Notes: generated by a model from the sequence alone, not told the origin. Shown: positions 1-6,524, counted from the stretch's first letter. The stretch: 6,798 nt of DNA from an uncultured Planctomycetaceae bacterium (GCA_945957305.1 CAMFLN010000163.1:1-6798); one strand, 5' to 3'. Made by a program: numbers and translations.

Positions 1-653
1 CGAATCTTGAATTCGTTTTCGAAGGGCTCGAAGTGCAAGTCGCTCGCATGGTCCTTGATCGCCAGCAGAAGCACCATGTTCAACAGCTTGCGCACCGGGG
101 CACTGTCAGCCAGCGCCTCGACGCTGGTCAAGTCGATGGGACCTTCCTTGCCGATCATCGCGGCCGCGGCCGCCAGATCGGTGTCCTGCTCCATCCCTTC
201 GATCAGCGATTCAACGCTTTCGGCCGTGGCATAGTAGCGTTCGAGCGCTCCCTTGACGTCGCGCTCGGTCGCCACCACAGCTCGCACGTCGTAGCCCAGG
301 AAGTTGCGCAACTCGTCGAGGATCGACAGCTTTTGCGGATCGCACATGGCGATCACCAGCGTGCCGTTCTTGAAGCTCACCGGAATGATGCGGTAGAGCT
401 GCGCCATCGGCTCGGTGACGTAGGCCAGCACCTCGGGCGGGATCACCACCTCGGAGAGGCTGATCACCTGCATGTTCATCTGTTCGGCCAGCGCCTGGGC
501 CAACTGGTCGTCGGAGACCAGCCCCATGCTTTCCGCCACCTGGCCGAGCAACTCTTCCGGGCGCTGCTGCTGCTCTTCCAGCAGCATTTCAAGTTGCTCG
601 TCAGTGATGAAGCCCAGATCGACAAAGATCTGGCCGATACGTCGCATTGCCAT
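1..653 (-). CDS. PilB/GspE-family secretion/pilus ATPase with MshEN domain, C-terminus off the window
   Basis: Only the first 217 residues are present; the frame is open to the left edge. Residues 1-145 form an MshEN (GspE N-terminal) domain. It starts with a 24-residue block at R5-Q28 that matches every fixed position of the c-di-GMP-binding MshEN motif (R5, G7, G14, L21, L25, Q28). A weaker second block at L35-Q58 keeps G37, G44, L51, L55 and Q58. Residues 145-185 are a linker. Residues 186-217 (APVRKLVNMVLLLAIKDHAS, then DLHFEPFENEFKI) open the N2 domain of T2SS/T4P ATPases. The Walker A and B boxes would lie beyond the window. The ATG at 653 is chosen because AAGG lies 9 bases upstream (663-666); the ATG at 647 is also possible. 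It follows pilT by 79 bases on the same strand, so co-transcription is likely. A type IV pilus extension ATPase is favoured over GspE because of the PilT neighbour, but this is inference. Confidence 0.9.
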   Translation of the reverse strand, partial: MAMRRIGQIFVDLGFITDEQLEMLLEEQQQRPEELLGQVAESMGLVSDDQLAQALAEQMNMQVISLSEVVIPPEVLAYVTEPMAQLYRIIPVSFKNGTLVIAMCDPQKLSILDELRNFLGYDVRAVVATERDVKGALERYYATAESVESLIEGMEQDTDLAAAAAMIGKEGPIDLTSVEALADSAPVRKLLNMVLLLAIKDHASDLHFEPFENEFKI

Positions 654-732
654 TGCTAAGTGCCTTGATGGGCGAAATCGAAATTGTTGCTGAAGCGGGT
701 TGTCCGTTAAGGAACCGGCTCAGTGCCGTGTA

Positions 733-1857
733 TTAGTGGCCGTGGCCCTTTTCTTCCTTCTCATCTTTCTCGTCCTCGTCCGCCAGGCCCGCGTCGGCGC
801 GCTGCAAGCGGAGACGCATTTCGTCCGGAGCGTTGGCTTTAACCAGCACCTCTTCCTTGTTGACGATGCCGTCTTTCCATAAACGGAACATATGATCGTC
901 CAACAACTGCATGCCGTACTTGGCGCCGGTCTGGATCGAGGAGTTAATGCGGAACGTCTTGTTTTCGCGGATCAAGTTCGCGATGGCCGAGGTCACGACC
1001 AGCAATTCGTGCGCGGCCACGCGACCGCCGCCGATCTTCGGCAACAGGGCCTGCGACAAAATGCCAATGATCGACGTCGACAGCTGCGTGCGAATCTGAT
1101 CCTGCTGGCTGGTGGGGAACACGTCGATGATACGGTTGACGGTACCTTGCGCGCCAGTCGTATGCAGCGTGCCGAACACCACGTGCCCGGTTTCTGCGGC
1201 CGTGATGGCGGCCTCGATCGTTTCCAAGTCGCGCATTTCGCCCACCAGGATCACGTCCGGGTCCTGGCGCAACGCGCGGCGAATGGCCTCGGCGAAGCTG
1301 GGGACGTCGACCCCCACTTCGCGCTGATTGACGGTCGACTTCTTGTGCTCGTGATAGAACTCGATCGGATCTTCGATCGTGATGATGTGATGGTCGACGG
1401 TCTCATTGAGATAGTTGATCATGCTCGCCAGGCTGGTCGACTTGCCCGAACCCGTTGGGCCCGTGACCAGGAACAATCCGCGTGGCCGCATGATCAAGTC
1501 TTTGCAGACCGAGGGGAGTCCCAGTTGCTCCATGGTGAGCATGCTGGTGGGAATCTGCCGCAGCACCATCCCGATGTTTCCCTTCTGCTTGAAGATGGAA
1601 ACACGGAATCGGGCCTGGGTGCCAAAAGCGAAGCCGAAGTCGCTCCCCCCCATTTCCTGCAGCTCTTGCTGGCAGCGCTCGGGCGAGATGCTTTTCATCA
1701 GGCTGACGGTGTCGTCACCCGTGAGCACCTTGGTCTCAAGCTTGCGCATGCGGCCGTGCAGCCGCAGCACCGGAGGTTGCCCAACAGCAATGTGCAAATC
1801 GCTGGCCCCCTGGGTGACCACCGTCTGCAACAGCTTGTCGATAAGAATCGTACCCAC
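733..1857 (-). CDS. pilT: Twitching motility retraction ATPase PilT
   Basis: This 374-residue protein should be the cytoplasmic hexameric ATPase that powers pilus retraction by removing pilin subunits at the base of the type IV pilus. The N-terminal PAS-like domain carries the family signature [19 protein letters not shown] (17-35). The RecA-like core has Walker [10 protein letters not shown] (133-141), Asp box [11 protein letters not shown] (159-169), Walker [11 protein letters not shown] (201-210) and His box [12 protein letters not shown] (223-234). The C-terminal AIANLIRE (291-298) is the PilT-type AIRNLIRE segment, which separates it from PilB/GspE; there is no zinc-binding Cys cluster. 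Length is slightly above the usual 345-370 because of an acidic, Lys-rich tail ending in GHGH (360-374). The start is GTG at 1857, supported by GGGAGG six bases upstream. It lies between two PilB/GspE-type genes on the same strand, with a candidate promoter in the long gap upstream. Confidence 0.97.
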   Translation of the reverse strand: MGTILIDKLLQTVVTQGASDLHIAVGQPPVLRLHGRMRKLETKVLTGDDTVSLMKSISPERCQQELQEMGGSDFGFAFGTQARFRVSIFKQKGNIGMVLRQIPTSMLTMEQLGLPSVCKDLIMRPRGLFLVTGPTGSGKSTSLASMINYLNETVDHHIITIEDPIEFYHEHKKSTVNQREVGVDVPSFAEAIRRALRQDPDVILVGEMRDLETIEAAITAAETGHVVFGTLHTTGAQGTVNRIIDVFPTSQQDQIRTQLSTSIIGILSQALLPKIGGGRVAAHELLVVTSAIANLIRENKTFRINSSIQTGAKYGMQLLDDHMFRLWKDGIVNKEEVLVKANAPDEMRLRLQRADAGLADEDEKDEKEEKGHGH

Positions 1858-1863
1858 GAAGTG

Positions 1864-1869
1864 CCTCCC
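1864..1869 (-). promoter_or_regulatory. Ribosome binding site of pilT (GGGAGG)
   Basis: On the minus strand GGGAGG stands six bases before the GTG at 1857. This is the strongest Shine-Dalgarno in the window, and it decides for a GTG start where no ATG begins the conserved N-terminus. Confidence 0.8.
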
Positions 1870-2026
1870 GCGCGGTTAGCCATTGGCGAGCCGCTTCGGT
1901 AGGAACACCCCTGTACTCGTCCAACACCGTGGGCTCACACGCTGAGCCGGTCGGCCGTCCCCCTCAGAACGTTCGACCTTGGAAAAACTCAGCCCACTTC
2001 CGCGCTACAGTGTTGCCTGGCTCAGG

Positions 2027-2055
2027 ATTATTCGCCGTCGCAGCCCGCGACTCAA
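2027..2055 (-). promoter_or_regulatory. Candidate sigma70-type promoter of pilT
   Basis: Read on the minus strand, TTGAGT (4 of 6 to the -35 consensus) is followed after exactly 17 bases by AATAAT (5 of 6 to the -10 consensus). An A/T-rich stretch (GTAAAAATT) lies directly upstream of the -35 box. Transcription would begin near 2020, giving a leader of roughly 160 bases before the pilT GTG. This is pattern matching only; planctomycete promoters are poorly defined. Confidence 0.35.
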
Positions 2056-2267
2056 ATTTTTACGAGATCGGTCGCGCTTCTCAGTTCCCTTACTATCCGC
2101 TTGTACACGCCCCACTGCCCATCGTCAGCCAGCCATCCGGTTCTCGCACCCGCGACGATCCTGGCTTAGTTCAAGCCACGTTCTCCACCGCGTCACATCT
2201 GGAATTGCGCCATCTCAGGCCGCCACCGAAAATCGGCGATGGCCAGCCGACTGTGGTCGCTCGGGGA

Positions 2268-3986
2268 TCAGTCTTGCGTCGTTCTTTTGGCGACGCGGAA
2301 CACCTCTTCGATCGTTGTGATTCCCTTCATCGCCTTGATCATTCCGTCCTGGTAAAGCGTCTTCATCCCGTTTGCCATAGCCACCTTACGAATCTCTTGC
2401 GTCGATCCGCCCTGGAACGCGATCTCGCGAATCTTCGACTTCATCAGTAGCAATTCGTAGATACCAATGCGGCCGCGATAGCCCGAGCGCTGGCAGTTGC
2501 CGCACCCTTTCCCCTTTGCGAAATGCGCCTTCTCGGCAATCTCACGACGGATTCCGGCATTCTCCAGCACGGCGTCCGAAGGCATGTACGGTTGCTTGCA
2601 TTTGGTGCAAACGACGCGCACGAGGCGCTGCGCGAGGATGGCAATAACGCTGCTTGTCACCAGATAGGAGGGGACTCCCATGTCGACCATGCGCGTAATA
2701 GCTCCGGGCGCATCGTTCGTGTGTAGCGTGCTGAATACTAAGTGTCCAGTCAGAGAAGCTTGAATTCCCATCTCGGCAGTCTCCGAGTCACGCATCTCAC
2801 CTACCAGAATGACGTTGGGAGCTTGACGCAGCATCGAGCGAATGATCCGGGCGAAGTCCAAACCAATTCCATGGTTCACCTGCACCTGGTTGATGCCCGG
2901 CAGGTAGTACTCGACGGGGTCCTCGGCCGTGATGATTTTGCGGTCCGGGCGGTTCAGATCGTTCAGTCCGGCGTACAGGGTAGTGGTCTTTCCCGAACCA
3001 GTCGGCCCGGTCACCAGGATAATGCCGTTGGGACGCCGGATAAGCTGGTTGAAGTTGCGAAAATCCTCTTCCGACAACCCCAATTGCCGCAGGCCGACTT
3101 TGATGCTGTCCTTATCCAGCAAACGCATAACGACGGACTGACCATGATTCGTCGGCAGTACGCTCACGCGGAGGTCCAGTTCTTTCTCACCGACAGAGAC
3201 TTTGATCCGCCCGTCCTGGGGGCGGCGCCGTTCGGCGATGTCGATCTTGCCCAGAATTTTGATGCGGGAGAGGATCGCCCCCAAAAGGCGGCGGGGGGCC
3301 GCGTCTCGCTCGACCAGCACGCCGTCAATGCGGTAGCGGACGCGGACCCGATCTTCAAAGGGTTCGATATGGATGTCCGACGCCCGTAATTGCACCGCTT
3401 CGGAAATGATCAGCTGCACCAGCCGCACGATCGGGGCGCTGGTCTCGTCCACGACCTCGGTCGCGGAATCCTGGCTCCCCTCGACCGTCTCGGTAAAGTC
3501 GATGGCGGTGTCGGTGAACTCCTGCAACATCGAGTCGGCGCTTTCGCCTTCAGTCTGACCGTAGTGTCGATTGATGGCGTCAACAATGTGTTCGCGTGGA
3601 GCTAGCGCGATGTCGACCTTGCAATTCAAGATGAACCGCAGCTTGTCGAGCGTGTCCAAATCGTTCGGGTCGCTGACGACGACCTTCAGCGCGTCGTCCT
3701 CTTTAGCCAGGGGAAGAATCGCATTTTCACGGGCCACGGACTCCGGCACCAATTCCACCACCGAGGGCGGAATCGCGATTTCGCTCAGATTCACGAAATC
3801 CAGCCCATGCTCTTGGGCAATGGCGCGCATGACTTCGTCGCTTGTGGCGTAGCCCAAGCGCACCAGGGCGTCCCCCACTTTCGTGCCCGAGGCGCGGGCC
3901 AGTTGATTCGCTTCGGCCAGCTGGTCGGCGCTGATGACACGTTGACGAATCAAGATTTCAGTAAAGTCGCGCATCCCTGTTGCCAT
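2268..3986 (-). CDS. pilB: Type IV pilus extension ATPase PilB / GspE family
   Basis: This complete 572-residue protein is of usual length for a PilB/GspE cytoplasmic hexameric ATPase, which drives pilin polymerisation or pseudopilus assembly. Residues 1-145 are an MshEN domain, with a variable acidic linker at 145-183. The N2 domain runs from APIVRLVQLII (185-195) through RASDIHIEPFEDRVRVRYRIDG (201-222). The RecA core has Walker A GPTGSGKTTT (327-336), Asp box IITAEDPVEY (351-360), Walker [11 protein letters not shown] (391-400) and His box TGHLVFSTLHTND (413-425). A four-cysteine zinc site follows: C460-x2-C463 and C495-x2-C498. In the N-terminal domain the first c-di-GMP motif is lost (residues D7, T9, R16, N27 and A30 sit at its fixed R, G, G, L and Q positions), while the second, from K36, is mostly kept. 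The residues before Walker B read QAPN, not the common DPD. The start is ATG 3986, with only a weak GAG upstream; ATG 3974 is possible. PilB is preferred over GspE because pilT follows. Confidence 0.93.
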   Translation of the reverse strand: MATGMRDFTEILIRQRVISADQLAEANQLARASGTKVGDALVRLGYATSDEVMRAIAQEHGLDFVNLSEIAIPPSVVELVPESVARENAILPLAKEDDALKVVVSDPNDLDTLDKLRFILNCKVDIALAPREHIVDAINRHYGQTEGESADSMLQEFTDTAIDFTETVEGSQDSATEVVDETSAPIVRLVQLIISEAVQLRASDIHIEPFEDRVRVRYRIDGVLVERDAAPRRLLGAILSRIKILGKIDIAERRRPQDGRIKVSVGEKELDLRVSVLPTNHGQSVVMRLLDKDSIKVGLRQLGLSEEDFRNFNQLIRRPNGIILVTGPTGSGKTTTLYAGLNDLNRPDRKIITAEDPVEYYLPGINQVQVNHGIGLDFARIIRSMLRQAPNVILVGEMRDSETAEMGIQASLTGHLVFSTLHTNDAPGAITRMVDMGVPSYLVTSSVIAILAQRLVRVVCTKCKQPYMPSDAVLENAGIRREIAEKAHFAKGKGCGNCQRSGYRGRIGIYELLLMKSKIREIAFQGGSTQEIRKVAMANGMKTLYQDGMIKAMKGITTIEEVFRVAKRTTQD

Positions 3987-4026
3987 CTGTGGGTCTCAAT
4001 TCAAAGCCGTTGAAATAAAAACTGCC

Positions 4027-4041
4027 GCCGCGCGGGTGCCA
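4027..4041 (-). promoter_or_regulatory. Weak sigma54-like element upstream of pilB
   Basis: On the minus strand TGGCACC is followed by CGCG and CGGC. The invariant GG and GC dinucleotides have the right separation for a -24/-12 promoter, but the TT before the GC is replaced by CG. Transcription would start near 4015, about 30 bases before the pilB ATG. One-off chance matches are common in GC-rich DNA. Confidence 0.15.
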
Positions 4042-4193
4042 GCTGAGCCCGCAATCCCACGGCGAGCCGGTGGTCCGACGAGGCCTCATAATTTCGCCCA
4101 CATTCGCGACTGATAGGAGAATGCGCTGGCGAAACCGAGTGACGGGGGCGAACGCCTCCGGTTCTGAATCGTGCCTAAGCCCTGTTGTGGTTC

Positions 4194-4222
4194 AGAGTAA
4201 TGGCGTGGCCGGAGACTGTCAA
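4194..4222 (-). promoter_or_regulatory. Candidate sigma70-type promoter of pilB
   Basis: The minus strand shows a perfect TTGACA -35 box, preceded by A/T-rich GATTAAA, then 17 bases and TACTCT. TACTCT keeps the three most conserved -10 bases (T1, A2, T6) but only 3 of 6 overall. The start would be near 4187, about 200 bases before the pilB ATG. Confidence 0.35.
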
Positions 4223-4251
4223 TTTAATCGTGGGACAGGATGCTTGCGCGG

Positions 4252-4293
4252 GATTCGCGGCGCCACGAGAAGTCGGCAGAAAGCCGCGCAATC
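4252..4293. repeat. Imperfect inverted repeat upstream of pilB
   Basis: GATTCGCGGC (4252-4261) pairs with GCCGCG-C-AATC (4283-4293): ten base pairs with one bulged C and a loop of about 21 bases. No T-run follows on either strand, so it is not a typical terminator. A structural or protein-binding role is possible but unsupported. Confidence 0.35.
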
Positions 4294-4304
4294 GTTAGGA
4301 ACCT

Positions 4305-4326
4305 AATAAACGGCTCGCGCGCGAGC
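4305..4326 (-). terminator. Candidate rho-independent terminator of the secreted-protein gene
   Basis: Read on the minus strand, a perfect 14-base palindrome GCTCGCGCGCGAGC lies about 50 bases after the stop of the gene ending at 4375. It is followed by CG and then TTTATT. The hairpin would have five GC-rich pairs and a CGCG loop. The T-run is short and begins two bases late, so termination may be weak. It sits between that gene and pilB, which fits separate transcription units. Confidence 0.35.
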
Positions 4327-4374
4327 AGAGACCACATTCGGTGAGTTTGAATCGTCGAATGGGCCGGCGTCGGA

Positions 4375-5310
4375 CTAGCGACGTACCTCAACTCCGCCAA
4401 AAGCCGCCCCCGTGCGGCTTCGCTCAGCCTGCCGGGCGTCCTGGCGAATCTGCTGAGCCAGGTCACGGGCCATGTCCGCGCGATCATATTGGCCCAACTG
4501 CTCAAGCATATCGGCAGCCTCCTCGAGCCGCCGCTCCGCAGGACGCAGCAGCTGTGCCGCCCAGGCACCTGCGGGCTCCGGCGCGGGCCATGTTGTGAAT
4601 TCCGTGGGCATGGCCGAATGGGCCGCTTCATCAGCTTCCAGTTGCCGCACGGCTGCTTCGATCGAGTCGTCGTCCGATACGGCGACCGACAGCGAAGCGT
4701 CGGATTGCCCGTCATTCAGGCCAGAAACGGTTGCGGCCGGTTGTTCGAAAATCGTGCCGGCAACGGGATTCACGCCCACGGAACGGCGGAGTCTCAGGAT
4801 TTCTTTCGCTGCATCCTGGGCAAACAAGCGCCGCGAAGATTCTCTCGGCTGCGGCGCGCGGAAGACTTGTCCCGTGCCCCGCCACAGGCCACGAGCGCCC
4901 GTAGCCGTTCTGCGGGAACTCATGGGTGCGTTTGAACCTTTCTCGCCTGGGGCGTCTTCGACACAAAAGACGTCCTCCTCGGTCCACAAACTGTCGGCTG
5001 TCGGTAGTTCGCAGTCGTCCGCTTCTTCGCCCGGCTCTGCGGCGGTCTCGGCCGAGGAATTTCGGCCGGCGCGAGCGAGGCATTTTTCGCACTGAGCGGG
5101 GCAATCCATGTCGTAGCAGTTCTCGGCGCTGCCGCCGACCGCGAAGTCCGTCAAGAAAACCGACGTCCAATCAATTTCGCCGAAGGGGCAAGATTCGCTG
5201 ACATCGCGCTCATGCTCGATCTCTTCGGTGCCGCCGAAGACGATGGTCGGGACCAGCAACACGGTCGACAATGCAACAAAGAATGACCTGAGCAAAGAGG
5301 GCTTGTGCAT
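4375..5310 (-). CDS. Hypothetical secreted Cys-containing protein with helical C-terminus
   Basis: I do not recognise a family for this 311-residue protein. Residues 1-26 are a clear Sec signal peptide: K3 and R8 in the n-region, hydrophobic core FFVALSTVLLVPTIVF, likely cleavage near VFG|GT. The mature N-terminus is acidic and has seven cysteines (41, 65, 70, 74, 77, 100, 116), four in the cluster C65-x4-C70-x3-C74-x2-C77, which suggests disulfides or metal binding. Residues 120-215 look low in order and rich in R, S and A. Residues 250-298 are strongly helical and amphipathic (LLRPAERRLEEAADMLEQLG), resembling helical segments I recall from planctomycete secreted proteins. ATG 5310 is preferred because GAGG lies six bases upstream and the signal peptide follows at once. 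A candidate TATAAT is upstream and a candidate terminator downstream, so it is probably monocistronic. A role at the envelope or in the pilus is only a guess from position. Confidence 0.75.
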   Translation of the reverse strand: MHKPSLLRSFFVALSTVLLVPTIVFGGTEEIEHERDVSESCPFGEIDWTSVFLTDFAVGGSAENCYDMDCPAQCEKCLARAGRNSSAETAAEPGEEADDCELPTADSLWTEEDVFCVEDAPGEKGSNAPMSSRRTATGARGLWRGTGQVFRAPQPRESSRRLFAQDAAKEILRLRRSVGVNPVAGTIFEQPAATVSGLNDGQSDASLSVAVSDDDSIEAAVRQLEADEAAHSAMPTEFTTWPAPEPAGAWAAQLLRPAERRLEEAADMLEQLGQYDRADMARDLAQQIRQDARQAERSRTGAAFGGVEVRR

Positions 5311-5316
5311 GGCGAG

Positions 5317-5320
5317 CCTC
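5317..5320 (-). promoter_or_regulatory. Ribosome binding site of the secreted-protein gene (GAGG)
   Basis: GAGG on the minus strand lies six bases before the ATG at 5310. It fixes the start immediately ahead of the signal peptide. Confidence 0.6.
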
Positions 5321-5365
5321 GATGGTTGTTAAGCAGGCGGCGATCCAGTTTTTACGCGGGGCCGG

Positions 5366-5371
5366 ATTATA
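5366..5371 (-). promoter_or_regulatory. Candidate -10 box (TATAAT) of the secreted-protein gene
   Basis: A perfect TATAAT on the minus strand lies about 56 bases before the ATG at 5310, giving a leader near 50 bases. No good -35 box stands 16-18 bases upstream (GGGAGG or AGGGAG occur there), so an activator may be needed or the match may be chance. Confidence 0.35.
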
Positions 5372-5565
5372 GTCCGCTGTGGGCAATCCTCCCTAGGCCA
5401 CAAGCCCTCACGGTGACAGCGGTGCTATCGCAGCGAGCATGAGCGCAATCAACAGTTAGCCGCCGAGCTGGCCTGGTGGCAGACGCCGCGCACTGCGATG
5501 CCGGATACTCTGCCTCACGGAATTAGCCAGAAACCACCCGGCGGCTTTCCACTGCAACTTCTCTC

Positions 5566-5591
5566 GGGTGTGACAACCCGTTGTCACACCC
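5566..5591. repeat. Perfect 12-bp-arm inverted repeat, candidate operator
   Basis: GGGTGTGACAAC (5566-5577) and GTTGTCACACCC (5580-5591) are exact reverse complements separated by CC. The repeat lies 69-94 bases before the regulator start at 5660. The near-perfect dyad fits a binding site for a homodimeric regulator, possibly the adjacent response regulator itself. It could also fold as a hairpin in RNA, but C-rich sequence follows, not a T-run, so it is not a terminator. The half-site spacing (TGTGA-N10-TCACA) is too wide for a CRP/FNR site. Confidence 0.6.
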
Positions 5592-5648
5592 CCCCTGTAC
5601 CGTGCTCGAACTGGGCAGTCACAACCTTCTCGCGGGACGCAGCCATGC

Positions 5649-5653
5649 AGGGA
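5649..5653 (+). promoter_or_regulatory. Ribosome binding site of the response regulator (AGGGA)
   Basis: AGGGA stands six bases before ATG 5660. This favours 5660 over the in-frame ATGs at 5498, 5645 and 5741. Confidence 0.5.
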
Positions 5654-5659
5654 ATATGT

Positions 5660-6385
5660 ATGACCAAACGTGATGAACCAAGGCAACAGGCGGCGTTGGG
5701 AGATTCACGGACGCATCAGAGCGGGCGACCTACTCAGAGAATGGCGCAGCAGACCGCCATGATTGTGGACGACCAACCGCTGATCGCGGCAATGTTAGGC
5801 CAACTGTTGTTTGCGCAGGCAGCCTGCCAGACGACACTCATTACGAGTGAAGTCGCGGAACTGCTGCGCGCGACCGAGCAAGGAGCGCCGGACTTGGTTC
5901 TCATGGATGCGGGAATGGCCGGCGCCTTTCGCGCCATACGTGCGCTGATCACTCATCAGCCACATGTCCGGGTTGTGTTGCTAGACGAATTTCCGAGTGA
6001 ATTGAACCTGCGCCGTGCGGTGGATTGCGGTGTGAGCGGCTACTGCGCCAAAAGTGCAGCTCCTGCCGAGTTTTTGGCGGCGATCCACACGGTGCTCGGC
6101 GGCGGCGTGGTGCTGCCCGAACCGTTGCCGACCGGCACGAAAGCGGTCACGGCAGGCGCGCATGTGGACGGCGCGCAAAAGCTGGCTCTCTTGACTCGAC
6201 GCGAGATCGAGGTGCTCACCCGACTGGCTGCTGGATCGCGGGTGGCGGAGTGTGCCCGACTCTTGGGGATCAGCCCCAATACGGTGGAAAACCATAAAGC
6301 CCACATCATGCGCAAGCTTGGTCTGCACAAGAATGTCGAGCTAGCACGCTTTGCCATTCGACATGGACTGGTAACCGATGAGTAG
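5660..6385 (+). CDS. NarL/LuxR-family response regulator with atypical receiver
   Basis: This predicted 241-residue cytoplasmic transcription regulator has a receiver domain (about 32-150) and a GerE/LuxR helix-turn-helix (177-236). The HTH is canonical: LLTRREIEVLTRLAAGSR, then ISPNTVENHKAHIMRKLG. In the receiver the acidic pair D37-D38 (IVDDQPL), the phospho-acceptor D83 (LVLMD) and the switch lysine K131 (GYCAK) are present. Two things are odd. The Ser/Thr that normally ends strand beta4 is aspartate, D109 (VVLLDEF). The loop after D83 reads DAGMAG, not the usual D-x-x-M-P-G-M-D-G, so the conserved proline and about three residues are missing. Phosphorylation signalling may therefore be altered. 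Start 5660 has the best ribosome binding site; start 5741 would give 214 residues, nearer the family norm. No histidine kinase gene is in the window. The inverted repeat upstream is a candidate self-regulatory site. Confidence 0.9.
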   Translation: MTKRDEPRQQAALGDSRTHQSGRPTQRMAQQTAMIVDDQPLIAAMLGQLLFAQAACQTTLITSEVAELLRATEQGAPDLVLMDAGMAGAFRAIRALITHQPHVRVVLLDEFPSELNLRRAVDCGVSGYCAKSAAPAEFLAAIHTVLGGGVVLPEPLPTGTKAVTAGAHVDGAQKLALLTRREIEVLTRLAAGSRVAECARLLGISPNTVENHKAHIMRKLGLHKNVELARFAIRHGLVTDE

Positions 6386-6466
6386 GCGTTGCCGGACCGG
6401 AGGACGCTGATCGCCGCTTGGGCGCGGCCAGGTTTGGGTCAACTGTTTCGCTCGGATATTGGGGGA

Positions 6467-6472
6467 TATAAT
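6467..6472 (+). promoter_or_regulatory. Candidate -10 box (TATAAT) of nadA
   Basis: A perfect TATAAT lies 52 bases before the nadA ATG and 81 bases after the regulator stop. No good -35 box is present at 17 bases (TGTTTC). It suggests nadA has its own promoter and is not simply read through from the regulator gene. A TTGACT at 6490-6495 lacks a usable -10 box before the ATG. Confidence 0.4.
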
Positions 6473-6524
6473 TACGTGGGCATGAGTTATTGACTTTGCT
6501 CCCCTTTGCACGGGTTATTTATTG

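Larger units (their letters stand above)
1858..2267. other. 410-base gap between pilB and pilT
   Basis: I see no convincing gene here. The rightward open frame starting at 1929 runs on into the antisense of pilB and shows no family features. The region holds the pilT ribosome binding site, a candidate sigma70-type promoter (2027-2055) and a small hairpin at 1932-1948 (GGCTCA and TGAGCC around a 5-base loop) inside the predicted leader of pilT. No hairpin followed by a T-run was found just after the pilB stop, so read-through from pilB is not excluded. Confidence 0.6.
3987..4374. other. 388-base gap upstream of pilB
   Basis: No gene is apparent. Read leftward, it holds a candidate terminator for the secreted-protein gene (4305-4326), an imperfect hairpin (4252-4293), a candidate sigma70-type promoter (4194-4222), a short GC hairpin (4144-4159, GGGGGC and GCCTCC around GAAC) and a sigma54-like GG/GC box pair (4027-4041). 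The many signals suggest that pilB is started and regulated from here, with a leader of up to about 200 bases. Confidence 0.55.
5311..5659. other. Divergent intergenic region between secreted protein and response regulator
   Basis: These 349 bases separate leftward and rightward genes. They contain the GAGG and TATAAT signals for the leftward gene, the perfect inverted repeat at 5566-5591, and the ribosome binding site for the regulator. The regulator frame is open back to an ATG at 5498, but that extension has no receiver-like sequence, encodes the inverted repeat and has no ribosome binding site, so I treat it as non-coding. No clear -35/-10 pair was found for the rightward gene. Confidence 0.55.

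Noticed and set aside
33..659. Rightward open frame of 208 codons rich in His, Gln and Leu
   Set aside because: It is antisense to the partial PilB/GspE gene, whose reverse frame carries clear MshEN and N2 motifs. The composition is typical of an antisense shadow in GC-rich DNA.
892..1902. Rightward open frame of 336 codons
   Set aside because: It is fully antisense to pilT, which has every Walker, Asp-box and His-box motif. The frame shows no domain and is His/Arg/Asp-rich as expected for the complement.
2055..2165. Leftward stop-to-stop stretch of 37 codons that looks protein-like (ends DGQWGVYKRIVRELRSATDL and then VKI)
   Set aside because: It has no start codon or ribosome binding site near its beginning, and only an internal GTG. 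It could be a gene remnant, but nothing supports it beyond its appearance.
2742..3389. Rightward open frame of 215 codons
   Set aside because: It is antisense to the RecA core of pilB and has no recognisable domain or signal.
5566..5591. CRP/FNR-type binding site reading of the TGTGA...TCACA dyad
   Set aside because: The half-sites are ten bases apart, not six, and the core does not match TTGAT-N4-ATCAA.
5498..5659. N-terminal extension of the response regulator from ATG 5498
   Set aside because: The 54 extra residues have no receiver features, run across the perfect inverted repeat and lack a ribosome binding site. ATG 5660 has AGGGA at good spacing.
6404..6432. Terminator after the response regulator
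   Set aside because: The only stem seen (GCCGC and GCGGC around six bases) is five pairs long and is followed by CAGGTTTGGG with no T-run.
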